Shown: piece after piece, positions 7,278-16,427 of the stretch
How positions within the stretch are numbered: the first letter of the stretch is position 1
Layout: each line of letters begins with the position of its first letter
Notes under the pieces: model-generated
Told to the model about the DNA's origin: nothing
Seen by the model: the letters and a program-made list of their open reading frames with translations, nothing else
The model's database searches: none
Assembly (NCBI GenBank): GCA_900553695.1
Contig: USEM01000023.1
Coordinates: 1-18,021 of the forward strand
DNA length: 18,021 nucleotides
Direction: 5' to 3'
From: an uncultured Clostridium sp.
Lineage (GTDB): Bacteria > Bacillota > Clostridia > TANB77 > CAG-508
Program-made: the position numbers and the translations under genes

Positions 7278-9342
7278 ATGGGAAAAATAGTTTTATTAGA
7301 TGATTTAACAATAAATCAAATAGCAGCAGGAGAAGTTATAGAAAGACCAGCATCAGTAGTAAAAGAATTAGTTGAAAATGCAATTGATGCAGGAGCAACA
7401 AGTGTAAGCATAGAAGTTAAAAATGGTGGAATTAAACAAATTAAAGTTATAGATAATGGTTCAGGAATTTCAAAAGACGATTTGGAATTTGCTTTTGAAA
7501 GACATGCAACAAGCAAAATAAGAACAGCTGAAGACCTAGAAACTGTTAAATCTATGGGGTTTAGAGGAGAGGCTTTAGCTAGTATTGCAGCAATTGCACA
7601 TGTAGAATTAGTAACAAAAACAGAAGAAGATTTTACTGGAAGCAAAATAGTTCTAGAAGGTGGAGATGTTTTAGAAAAAGAAGAAACAGGAGCTGGAAAA
7701 GGAACAACAATTACAATAACAGACCTTTTCTATAACACACCTGTAAGATATAAATTCTTAAAAAAAGATTACACAGAACTTCGGATATATAGAAGATACT
7801 GTTACAAGAATAGCACTTGCTAACCCAGGTGTTGCAATTAGATTATCAAATGAAAACAAAACTTTAGTTAAAACAAATGGAAATGGAGATTTAAAAACAG
7901 TAATATATAGTTTATATGGAAAGGAAACAACAGATGGGTTAATCGAAGTTGAATACATGTATGAAGATATAAAAGTTACTGGAGTAATTGGAAAGCCGGA
8001 AATTGCAAGAAGCAATAGGTCTTACCAAATGTTTTTTGTAAATAAAAGATTCATAAAAGATAAGACATTGCAAGCCAGTGCAGAACAGGCTTTTAAAGGC
8101 CTATTACCAATAGGAAAATTTGGATTTTTAGTTCTAAATCTTGAAATGGATCCAAAGAAAATTGATGTAAATGTTCACCCAACAAAACTTGAAATTAGAT
8201 TTCAAGAAGAACAAAAAGTTTTCAAAGCAGTATATCATGCAATAAGAGAAGGCTTACTAAAAGGAGATTTAGTAAAAAATACAGAAAAAGAACAAGAAAG
8301 CCCAATTGAAGTTAACAACCCAAAACCAGTTCAAGCAATAACGATGGAGCAAACACCTGTGGCTGTTAAAACAGAAGTGAACAAAGAAAAACCAACAATA
8401 GATATGGGAGTAACTCAAAAATTCGAACCAATAATAGAAGAACCAAAAGAAGAAAAAAGCTCAAAAGGAACAGGTCTTTTTGGATTATTTAAAAAGAAGG
8501 AAGAAATAGAGAAAAACGTTGAAAACAATGCAATAGAAGAAATATTCGCATATAAAAACAACGGACCGTACATACCAACTGAAGAGAAGAAAACTGAGGA
8601 AGAAAATACTAAATCAAACTTAGATTTTGAAAAAATGTATAGTCAAACATTTGGAGTAAAAAAAGAAGAAGATAATCAAGATGCTGAAAAAGTTACTGAA
8701 TACAAATATGCTGATGCAAAAAATCTTTCTGTATTTGAAGAAAAGGAAGAATACAAAAATGTTCCAGCATATACATACAGAGGAGCTGTTTTTTCAACAT
8801 ACTTAATAATTGAAATGGGAAATGAAATGTACATTATAGACCAACATGCAGCGCATGAAAGAGTATTGTACGAAGAAATAAAAAAGAATTATTACCAAAC
8901 AGCAGAAAAAGAATCACAAATAATGCTTTTGCCAGATATTATTAATTTATCACATAAAGAAAAAGCAATAGTAAAAGAGAATGTGGATCTATTTAAAAAA
9001 GCAGGATTTATGATAGAAGAATTTGGAGAAAATGCCATAAGATTAATTGGGGTTCCATCAATTTGTATGGATATGGATACAAAAGAGCTATTCTTAGAAA
9101 TTCTAGACACAATAGATACTGTTGCAATAACAGCAAAACAAGAAAAAGAAGATAGATTTATAGCAACAATAGCATGTAAAGCAGCTGTAAAAGCTAATAT
9201 GGATTTAAGTAAAGAAGAAGTAGATAACCTAATGAAAAAATTGCTAGTTCTACCAAACCCATTTACATGCCCACATGGAAGACCAACAGCAATAAAAATG
9301 AGTAAAATAGATTTAGAAAAGAAGTTTAATAGAAGAAAGTAG
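7278..9342 (+). CDS. mutL: DNA mismatch repair protein MutL, needs +1 shift at CGGA 7782-7785
   Basis: GHKL ATPase and endonuclease of methyl-independent mismatch repair. Residues 1-168 come from the first frame and carry ELVENAIDAG (30-39), DNGSGI (59-64), RHATSK (75-80), GFRGEAL (94-100) and the GTTITITDLFYNTPVR segment. In this frame the protein would end at 7823 (181 aa). Reading CGGA as one codon continues into YIEDTVTRIALANPG and an intact remainder, 687 aa in all. The C-terminal domain has the endonuclease motif DQHAAHERVLYEE and the CPHGRP zinc site, so it is the nicking type of MutL found where MutH is absent. A charged linker of about 140 residues separates the halves. The restored residue would be Arg (CGG, skip A) or Gly (skip C, GGA). 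Gly fits the family segment TE-x-G-x-I. miaA follows after 8 nt; mutS is not in the window. Confidence 0.93.
7782..7785 (+). other. +1 recoding site CGGA in mutL
   Basis: Frame 0 reads GAA CTT CGG ATA; the MutL sequence resumes one base later (TAT ATA GAA GAT). The four bases CGGA stand for one residue. Confidence 0.85.
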
Positions 9343-9350
9343 GAATAACA

Positions 9351-10262
9351 TTGAAACCAATTGTGTATGTGATTGGAGGACCAACTGCTTCAGGCAAATC
9401 TAAGCTTGCAGTTGAACTTGCAAAGAAGGTAAATGGTGAAATAATCTCAGCAGATTCTATGCAAATATATAAAGAAATGAACATAGGCACAGCAAAAGTA
9501 AATAAGGAAGAAATGCAAGGAGTACAGCATTACTTAGTAGACTTTGTATCTCCAGATGAAAGATATAGCGTTTCTAATTTTAAGAAAGATGCTGAAAAAG
9601 CAATAGAGGAAATACTTGAAAAAGGAAAAACACCAATAGTAGTTGGTGGAACAGGTTTATACATAGATAGTTTAATATATGGAATTGAGTTTCAAAATGA
9701 AGAAGTAGACTTAGAATATAGAGAAAAATTAAACAAGATTGCAGACGAGAAAGGCTTAGAAAGTCTATATAAAAAGGCACAAGAAATTGACCCAGAAGCA
9801 ATGAAGAAAATAAGCATAAATGATAGAAAAAGAATTATAAGGGTTTTAGAAATATACCATAAAACAGGAAAAACAAAAACTGAACAGGAATTACAATCAA
9901 GAAAAAATGAAGTAAAGTATGAGTATAAAGTATTTGCAATTACAATGGATAGAGAAAAGCTGTATGAAAGAATTGAAAAAAGAATAGATTTCATGATAGA
10001 ACAAGGGCTAATAGAAGAGGTAAAACAAATTTTAGAAAAATACCATACATTCCCTACAGCAATGCAAGGTTTAGGATATAAAGAAGTAGGGGAATATTTG
10101 GAAGGCTCTTGCACAAAAGAAGAAATGATAGAAAAAATAAAAAAAGAAACAAGGCATTATGCTAAAAGACAATTAACATGGTTTAGAAAAAATAAAGAAA
10201 CAATCTGGCTAGATGGAGAGAAATCTACAGATGAAAATGTTTCAATAATACTTGGACTTTAA
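9351..10262 (+). CDS. miaA: tRNA dimethylallyltransferase MiaA
   Basis: Transfers a dimethylallyl group to N6 of A37 in tRNAs that read UNN codons. The 303 residues match the family length. The P-loop is GPTASGKS (10-17), followed by SADSMQIYKEMNIGTAK, which binds substrate tRNA, HYLVDF, and VVGGTGLYIDSLIYG. The C-terminal part has AMQGLGYKE and TRHYAKRQLTWFR. The start is TTG at 9351, with AGGA overlapping the mutL stop. An operon of mutL then miaA is common in Firmicutes (often with hfq next); here hfq is absent and an HlyD-like gene follows after 25 nt. A role in reading-frame maintenance is known for ms2i6A37-type modifications, but the tRNA-Gly here has G37 and is not a MiaA substrate. 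Confidence 0.96.
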   Translation: MKPIVYVIGGPTASGKSKLAVELAKKVNGEIISADSMQIYKEMNIGTAKVNKEEMQGVQHYLVDFVSPDERYSVSNFKKDAEKAIEEILEKGKTPIVVGGTGLYIDSLIYGIEFQNEEVDLEYREKLNKIADEKGLESLYKKAQEIDPEAMKKISINDRKRIIRVLEIYHKTGKTKTEQELQSRKNEVKYEYKVFAITMDREKLYERIEKRIDFMIEQGLIEEVKQILEKYHTFPTAMQGLGYKEVGEYLEGSCTKEEMIEKIKKETRHYAKRQLTWFRKNKETIWLDGEKSTDENVSIILGL

Positions 10263-10287
10263 AAGATAAAGGGGTGAATGCTAAAGA

Positions 10288-11614
10288 ATGGCAAAGCTTA
10301 AAGAAAAACAAAAGAAAAAAGTTGCTAAAAAAGATATAAAAAAATCAAACAAGAAAAATGTTAAAGCAAATAAAATAAAACAGCATATTACGCAAGTTGT
10401 TACGTTATCAGTAATAATATTTGCTGTTATTTTCTGTGCATACAAAATAATTAAACTTGCCATCAAACCAACAGATTCATTCCTAATAGAACAAGGAAAA
10501 GTAGAACAAGCAGAGAGTGTAATTGGATATGTAATTCGAGATGAAAAAGTAATACAAATGCCAGACGAAAGCAAGAAGATGATTCAAATAAAAAATGAAG
10601 GAGAAAGAGTTTCAGTTGGTGAGGAAGTATTTAGATATGAAGCAACAAATGAAGAAGAACTAAACTCAAAAATTAAAGATTTAAACAACCAAATACAAAC
10701 AGCAATGGAAGGACAAGTGGAACTTCCATCTAGTGATATTAAAGCACTTGAAAAACAAATAGAAAGCAAAATAAATGGAATTAAAGATAAAAACAATTTA
10801 CAAGATATAAAAGAATATAAATCAGACATTAATGGATATATTACAAAAAAGGCAAAAATAGCGGGAGAACTTAGTCCATCAGGAGCATATATAAATAATT
10901 TAATAAATGAAAGAATAAGTTTGGAAAAGCAATTAAAAAACAACTCAAAGTATGAAAAGGCAACAATAGGTGGAATAGTTTCATACAGAGTTGATGGATT
11001 AGAAAGTAAATTAACACCAGAAAGTTTTAAGGAAATTACAAAAGAAAGCTTAGAAGGTTTAAACTTAACAACAGGCCAAATAGTTACAACAAGCGAAACA
11101 ATGGGAAAGATTATTAACAATTTTGAATGCTATATTGCAGTTGTAACAAATTCAAATTCAGCTAAAAATGCAAGTGTTGGAGATAAAGTAAAACTTCGGA
11201 CTATCTGCAAATCAAACAATTCCAGCAACTATAGCACATATAAAACAAGAAGATAAAGACACTTTATTAATATTTAAAATCACACAAAGTGTGGAATATT
11301 TAACAAGTTATAGGAAAATTTCATTAGATATTATCTGGTGGGAAGAAAATGGACTAAGAGTTCCAAACTCAAGCATAATATTTGAAAATGGACTTAGCTA
11401 TGTAATAAGAACAAAATCAGGTTTGCTAGATAAAATACTTGTTAAAGTAATAAAAGACAACAATAATTATAGTATTATAACGAACTATTCAACATCAGAA
11501 TTAAAAGAAATGGGACATAGCATGGAAGATATAAAAGGCATGAAAAAGATCAGCATTTATGATGAAATACTTGCTGACCCAGACATAGAAGAAGTAAGTA
11601 AAAAGCTAAACTAA
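10288..11614 (+). CDS. HlyD-like membrane-anchored adaptor protein, needs +1 shift at CGGA 11197-11200
   Basis: A Lys-rich cytoplasmic N terminus (1-33) is followed by one membrane helix (about 34-55). A beta/lipoyl-like segment (IGYVIRDEKV), a central coiled coil (about 115-230) and a beta-rich C-terminal half come next, the layout of HlyD/periplasmic-adaptor proteins. In frame 0 the product stops at 11256 (322 aa). Reading CGGA as one codon joins VGDKVKL to LSANQTIPATIAHIKQ and gives 441 aa. The continuation includes the segment SYRKISLDIIWWEENGLRVP, which in Gram-positive homologues precedes the last barrel. The ribosome site AAGGGG lies about 12 nt before the ATG. No ABC exporter or outer component is nearby; a cell-surface or secretion role is inference. 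The gene ends convergently, overlapping the Smr gene by 9 nt. Confidence 0.8.
11197..11200 (+). other. +1 recoding site CGGA in the HlyD-like gene
   Basis: Frame 0 reads AAA CTT CGG ACT; the homologous sequence resumes at CTA TCT GCA one base later. The seven bases CTTCGGA are the same as in mutL. Confidence 0.8.
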
Positions 11615-11860
11615 AAACAAGGTAATTCCTTTATTTAAAGGGATTACTTTTTGTTTTATCCTAGGGTGTTTAAAGTCTTTTCTTACCATATTTAGTAAAA
11701 CTTGCCCTTTTCTGTATCCATGAATAACAACAACCTCTTGAATATCTTCTGGTAAAGTTTCGAATAATTTATCTAAATAATATTCGGCTTCTAAAAGCTC
11801 CATATCATGCAAATCAATAGTAACTCTTTTATCATCTGGAATTAATAAATCGTCTAACAT
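11606..11860 (-). CDS. Small Smr-domain protein
   Basis: The 84-residue protein consists almost entirely of an Smr (MutS2 C-terminal) fold. ITIDLHDMELLEAE-like opening residues (here VTIDLHDMELLEAEYYLDKL) correspond to the DLHG motif with D in place of G. VVVIHGYRKGQVLLNMVRKDF corresponds to HGxGxGxLrxxV. Stand-alone Smr domains bind or nick nucleic acid in some families; the DLHD variant makes nuclease activity uncertain. The start is ATG 11860, with GGAGGG 4 nt upstream. A longer in-frame version to 11908 would read through the promoter -10 and the ribosome site. Its last 14 codons overlap a bidirectional terminator. Confidence 0.8.
   Translation of the reverse strand: MLDDLLIPDDKRVTIDLHDMELLEAEYYLDKLFETLPEDIQEVVVIHGYRKGQVLLNMVRKDFKHPRIKQKVIPLNKGITLFLV
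11613..11657. terminator. Bidirectional terminator between the HlyD-like and Smr genes
   Basis: 12-bp stem (11622-11633 with 11636-11647, one G-U pair) flanked by A-rich sequence on the left and T-rich sequence on the right, so both strands have a U tract. It lies within the 3' end of the minus-strand Smr coding sequence. Confidence 0.75.
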
Positions 11861-11879
11861 GTTTCCCTCCAATAAAAAT

Positions 11880-11908
11880 ATTATACCACAAATAGAGAAG
11901 GTTGTCAT
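11880..11908 (-). promoter_or_regulatory. Promoter of the Smr gene
   Basis: Minus strand: ATGACA (complement of 11903-11908), a 17-nt spacer and TATAAT (complement of 11880-11885), about 20 nt before the start codon. Confidence 0.78.
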
Positions 11909-11918
11909 GCCTGTGGAC

Positions 11919-11947
11919 TTTACTTTTTGAGAAAATAATGATAAAAT
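11919..11947 (+). promoter_or_regulatory. Promoter of the murB-yvcK cluster
   Basis: TTTACT 11919-11924, a 17-nt spacer and an extended -10 TG-A-TAAAAT (11939-11947). The -10 matches those of the tRNA-Gly and prepilin promoters. Confidence 0.6.
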
Positions 11948-11983
11948 TATTAAGGCTCGAATATGATTAATTAGGAGATGAAA

Positions 11984-12883
11984 ATGGAAAGCATATATAA
12001 AGAGTTAATTAAAACAATTGGTAAAGATAGAGTTTTAATAAATGAACCTATGTCTAAGCATACTTCATTTAGAATTGGTGGACCTGCAGACTTGTTTATT
12101 AAAGTAAATGACGTTGATGAATTAAATTGCGTTTTAAAAATTGCTAAGGAAAACAATATAGCCATAACATGTATAGGAAATGGCTCTAATACTTTGGTAA
12201 AAGACAAAGGAATAAGAGGCATTACTATAAAATTGAATTTTACAGATATTAATGTAAATGGCGATATAATTGAAGTTGGAAGCGGTGTAGCAATTCCTGT
12301 TTTAGCAAAAGTGGCTTATGATAATTCTTTAACAGGTTTAGAATTTGCTTCAGGCATACCAGGAACTATAGGCGGTGCAATTGCTATGAATGCTGGTGCG
12401 TATGGCGGCGAGTTTGGAAATATTGTTGTTTCTACAAAGTATATGGACGAGAATTTGGAAGTACATACAATTACTAAAGAAGAACAAGAATTTTCATATA
12501 GACATAGCTTCTTTAGTACAGGAAAAAACATTATTATATCTACAATAATAAAACTTGAAAAAGGAAACAAAGAGGAAATTAAAGAAAAAATGCAAGATGA
12601 TGCCAGCAGAAGGAAAGAAAAACAACCATTAAATTTCCCAAGTGCAGGAAGTGTTTTTAAAAGAAAAAGTGAATATATTCCAGCACAAATTATAGACAAA
12701 TGTGGCTTAAAGGGATATAATATTAATGATGCTTATGTATCAAAGTTACATGCAGGGTTTATAGTAAACAAAGGAAATGCAACAGCAGATGATGTTCTTA
12801 AATTAATTGAGCATATAAAAAAAATTGTAAAAGAAAAATATAAAGTAGATTTAGAATTAGAAATAAAGGTAATAGGTGAGTAA
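11984..12883 (+). CDS. murB: UDP-N-acetylenolpyruvoylglucosamine reductase MurB
   Basis: FAD- and NADPH-dependent reduction of enolpyruvyl-UDP-GlcNAc to UDP-MurNAc, the second committed step of peptidoglycan synthesis. The protein is 299 residues. HTSFRIGGPADLF opens the FAD domain, and IGNGSNTLVKDKGIRG and GIPGTIGGAIAMNAGAYGGE are the flavin-binding segments. YRHSFF and the PSAGSVFKR segment (Ser as proton donor) mark the short-loop type II MurB of Gram-positives. The start is ATG 11984, 6 nt after TAGGAG; the ATG at 11978 would have no spacing. The gene is first in a cluster with yvcK, an arrangement seen in Firmicutes, though rapZ and whiA, which usually accompany it, are absent. Confidence 0.96.
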   Translation: MESIYKELIKTIGKDRVLINEPMSKHTSFRIGGPADLFIKVNDVDELNCVLKIAKENNIAITCIGNGSNTLVKDKGIRGITIKLNFTDINVNGDIIEVGSGVAIPVLAKVAYDNSLTGLEFASGIPGTIGGAIAMNAGAYGGEFGNIVVSTKYMDENLEVHTITKEEQEFSYRHSFFSTGKNIIISTIIKLEKGNKEEIKEKMQDDASRRKEKQPLNFPSAGSVFKRKSEYIPAQIIDKCGLKGYNINDAYVSKLHAGFIVNKGNATADDVLKLIEHIKKIVKEKYKVDLELEIKVIGE

Positions 12884-12884
12884 A

Positions 12885-14360
12885 ATGAGAAGCTTTTTTA
12901 GTTGGCTGAAAAACAGCACAAAAATTAAAAGATGGATATTTTTAATGTTAATAGGAATGGTACTAGCATGCTTTGGCTTTGCACAAATACTAGTTTCAGA
13001 CACATTACTATTAACAGATATTGTTAAGATAATTGCAACATTTGTGGCAGGAATAACACTATTTATTGTTGGATTAGTTTTTATACAAAAAAGAACACTA
13101 GAACTTGCAGTTTTGCAAGATGCAAATAGTATAAAAGAACTTGGAGATACAAAAGATAGAGGACCTAAAGTTGTTGTAATTGGTGGAGGAGTTGGACTAA
13201 CAAAAATATTAGAGGGACTTAAAAATTATACAAATAATTTAACTGCAATAGTAACAATTTCAAGCTATGGTAATAAAAAGAAAAGAAAACCAACAAATAA
13301 TATAAGAAATAGTATAATAGCTTTAGCTCAGCATAGCGATGAAATGTCTAAACTTATGAATTTACCTATTGGAACAGGAACATTTGGAGATGTGTATCTA
13401 GATTCAATGGAAAAAATAAGTAAAGACTTTGCAGAAGGCATTCAAAAAAGTAACAATGTCTTATCAATGGTTGGAAAAGTTCTTCCAGCAACATTAGACG
13501 AAATGAGAATTTGTGTTGAACTAGAAGATGGAACAGTTATAGAAGAAAAGGAAAAAATCGCAGAAATCACAACAGATAGAGTTACAAAAATTAATAGAGT
13601 ATTTATAAAACCAACAAACTGTAGAACAGCACCTGGAATTGTTGAAGCAATAAAATCTGCAGATGCAATAGTTATAGCACCAGGTTCATTATATACAGAA
13701 GTAATACCTAATTTATTAATAAAAAATGTTGCAAAAACGATTAGAGAAAGCAAAGCTTATAAAATCTATGTATCAAACATAATGACTGAAAATGGACACA
13801 CTGATGATTATGCATTATCTGACCACATAAAGGCAATTACAGAACATGCAGGCGCAGATATTATAGATTACTGTATTTGCGATAATGGAGATATAGTACC
13901 AGAAATACTTAGAAAATACAATAAATCAGGAGCAAGCTTGGTAGATGTTGACAAGCAAAATATTAAAGGTACAAATATTATAAGAGCAGATGTATCATGT
14001 ACAGAAGGAGAATACATTAGACATAACCCAGATTTAATTGCAAAACAAATAATAGAAATAATAGTAAATGACTTGAAATTTAAAGATAAAAATACAAATG
14101 AACAATTTGTATTACTTAACGCAAAATTAAAAGAAACAAAGAAAAAACTAAAACTTAAAAGAAAGCCAAAACAAAAACATGCAAAAATAGTAAGAGGAAA
14201 GAGTAAATTTAGTAGCAAATATCAAGATAGAATTGAATCTATAAGAGAAAGTGAAAAAACAACAAACATAAATAAAAAAATACATGAAAAAGCAAAGAAA
14301 ATGACAGAAGAAGCAGAAAAAAAAGAAAAAGAAAAATTCTTAAAAGAATTAAAAAAATAA
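12885..14360 (+). CDS. yvcK: YvcK/CofD-family protein with membrane anchor, divergent ligand motif
   Basis: YvcK proteins are UDP-sugar-binding regulators needed for growth on gluconeogenic carbon and for cell-wall synthesis. The 491-residue protein has two N-terminal membrane helices (about 17-35 and 44-67), then the Rossmann-like core VVVIGGGVGLTKILEGLK, VGKVLPATL, IAPGSLYTEVIPNLL and NIMTENGHTDDY. The lysine-rich tail (about 405-491) is extra. The usual DDGGSSGRLR segment, which lies in the ligand site, is replaced here by SSYGNKKKRKPTNN, and GHSFGN is only GTFGD. It may therefore bind a different ligand or none. The start is ATG 12885 with AGGTGAG 4 nt upstream; an in-frame GTG at 12876 would overlap murB. 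The glycogen-debranching gene starts 18 nt later. Confidence 0.85.
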   Translation: MRSFFSWLKNSTKIKRWIFLMLIGMVLACFGFAQILVSDTLLLTDIVKIIATFVAGITLFIVGLVFIQKRTLELAVLQDANSIKELGDTKDRGPKVVVIGGGVGLTKILEGLKNYTNNLTAIVTISSYGNKKKRKPTNNIRNSIIALAQHSDEMSKLMNLPIGTGTFGDVYLDSMEKISKDFAEGIQKSNNVLSMVGKVLPATLDEMRICVELEDGTVIEEKEKIAEITTDRVTKINRVFIKPTNCRTAPGIVEAIKSADAIVIAPGSLYTEVIPNLLIKNVAKTIRESKAYKIYVSNIMTENGHTDDYALSDHIKAITEHAGADIIDYCICDNGDIVPEILRKYNKSGASLVDVDKQNIKGTNIIRADVSCTEGEYIRHNPDLIAKQIIEIIVNDLKFKDKNTNEQFVLLNAKLKETKKKLKLKRKPKQKHAKIVRGKSKFSSKYQDRIESIRESEKTTNINKKIHEKAKKMTEEAEKKEKEKFLKELKK

Positions 14361-14378
14361 TAAGTGGGGTTAGTACAA

Positions 14379-16425
14379 ATGAAATTAAGTAAAGCACAAT
14401 TAGATTTAAAAGATGGAATAACTAAAGAATGGCTTATAACAAATGGAATAGGTGGGTATGGATCTTCAACAGTATTAGGAATTAATACAAGAAAGTACCA
14501 TGGGCTATTAGTAGCCCCACTTACTCCACCTGCAAGAAGACATGTAATATTATCAAAAGTAGATGAAAGTATTGAAATAGAAGGAACAAAATACAATTTG
14601 TATTCAAACATATGTAAAAACTATATATCAGATGGATATAAATATCAAGAGTCTTTTGAAAAGGAATATATGCCAGTTTTTACATACAAAGTTAATGATC
14701 TAAAAATTACAAAAATTATATGCATGGAATATGGAAAAAATACAGTATGCGTGTTATATAAAATTCAAAATGATGGACCAAAAGCAAAACTTACTGTTAC
14801 ACCAATTGTAAATTTTAGAGATTTCCATACAATGAGTACTAACCATGAATTCAAAATAAAACAGGATATAAAGAGCAGTAAAGTAAAGCTAGTAATAGAT
14901 GAATATAGCAATTATCCTGTATATTTTTATATGCCAAATGGAAATTATATAGAACATTTTAATGATACATTTAGAAATATGTACTATTTAGAGGAAGAAA
15001 AAAGAGGGTTCTTCCCAGAGGAAAACCTTGCAGTTCCTGGAAGATATGAAATTGAAATAGAAGAAAATTCGCGGAAAAGAAATAAGCTTTATATGTTCTT
15101 TAGAAGAAAATATTGAAGAGATAGATGTAAAAAAAGTAATAAACAAAGAAATAACAAGAATTAATGAATTAATGTATAAATCTGAATTTATTGAACCAAA
15201 AGAAGATTTAACAAAAGTTTCAAAAGAAAGACTAGAAGAAACAAACATTTTAAGATATTTTGCAATAGCAACAGATAACTTTATTGTGTATAGACCAAGC
15301 TTTGGTTATCATACAATAATTGCAGGTTATCCATGGTTTTTGGATTGGGGAAGAGATGCATTAATTTCATTTGAAGGTTTATTATTAATGCAAAAAAAAT
15401 ATAAATATGCAAAAGATATTTTATTAACTTTAACTAGAGATATAAAATTTGGCCTTGTTCCAAATGGATATTCAGGTTATGATAATAGACCTTTGTATAA
15501 TAGTGTAGATAGCTCATTATTGCTATTCGAGCAAGTAGAAAAATACATACAATATACTGGGGATTTCAACTTTGTAAAAAAGAATATATATAAAAAGATG
15601 AAATCAATAATAGAAAACTATTGTGAAGGTATAGACTTAGATGATAATAATATATTTTTAGATAAAGACGGATTAATTTTTTCAGGAACAGAAAATACAC
15701 AAAACACTTGGATGGACGCAAAATATGGAAATCATTGCTTTACTCCAAGAAATGGAAAAGCAGTTGAAATAAATAGTTTGTGGTATAATAGTTTGAAAAT
15801 AATAGAAAGTTTAAGCAAAAAGTTTGGAGAAAAAGAACAAGCCAAAAAGTATGCAGAACTAGCCGAAAAGTGTAAAAAATCATTTGAAGAAAAATTTTAC
15901 AATGCAAAAAGAAAATGTTTGTATGATGTATTAGGAGACAATAAAATAAGACCAAATCAGCTATTTAGCATATCATTAACATATCCAGTATTAGAACCAA
16001 ATTCAGAACAAGCAAAAAACATGATGGAAACAGTAGAGAAAAAACTTTTAAACAAATATGGTTTAAAAACATTAGCAAAAGGCGAAAAAGGCTATGTAGA
16101 TGTATATGAAGGAGATGGTTTTAGAAGAGATTCTAGCTACCACCAAGGTATAACATGGCCATGGCTATTAGGTCTTTACTATAATGGCTTAAAAAATATG
16201 ATAAAAAATGAAAAAGATAAAAAACAAAGAGAAACTTTAAAATTAAAACTTAAAGATTTTAAAGAAAAAACAAAAACTACATTTATTAAAGATATGATGG
16301 AAAGAGGCTGTTTAGGGCAAATAAGTGAGATTTACGATTCGAAACCACCATATTCTCCAAAAGGAACAATAGCACAAAGTTGGAGTGTAGCCGAAGTTTT
16401 TAGAATAATATATGGAAGGGACTAA
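14379..16425 (+). CDS. Glycogen debranching enzyme (amylo-alpha-1,6-glucosidase, GH133-like), needs +1 shift at CGGA 15072-15075
   Basis: Cytoplasmic enzyme that removes alpha-1,6 branches from glycogen-like glucan. The N-terminal GDE_N-type domain starts WLITNGIGGYGSSTVLGINT and continues KYHGLLVAP. In frame 0 it would end at 15116, about 245 residues. With CGGA as one codon, ENS-x-KEISFICSLEENIEE continues into the catalytic (alpha/alpha)6 domain with PWFLDWGRDALISFEG, GTENTQNTWMDAKYG and EGDGFRRDSSYHQGITWPWLLG, giving 681 aa, a normal family length. The start is ATG 14379, after GTGGGG; an upstream GTG at 14364 lies in that site. It may work with YvcK in carbon storage and cell-wall precursor balance, but that is inference. 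ruvC begins 2 nt after its stop. Confidence 0.9.
15072..15075 (+). other. +1 recoding site CGGA in the debranching-enzyme gene
   Basis: Frame 0 reads AAT TCG CGG AAA AGA; the protein resumes AAA GAA ATA AGC one base later. The preceding codon TCG cannot re-pair after slipping one base, unlike CTT at the other two sites. Confidence 0.8.
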
Positions 16426-16427
16426 AA

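Noticed and set aside
7278..7823. prfB-type autoregulated frameshift in mutL
   Set aside because: CTT matches, but there is no in-frame stop in the A site and no upstream Shine-Dalgarno stimulator, and the site at 15072 lacks the slippery codon.
7782..15075. CGG reassigned as an ordinary triplet to another amino acid
   Set aside because: A triplet reassignment would keep the frame; here the frame moves by one base at every native CGG.
7278..16425. The three split genes as sequencing errors or pseudogenes
   Set aside because: All three breaks lie at in-frame CGG followed by A, all are +1, and the downstream halves show no decay. Errors or decay would be scattered. Raw reads would settle it.
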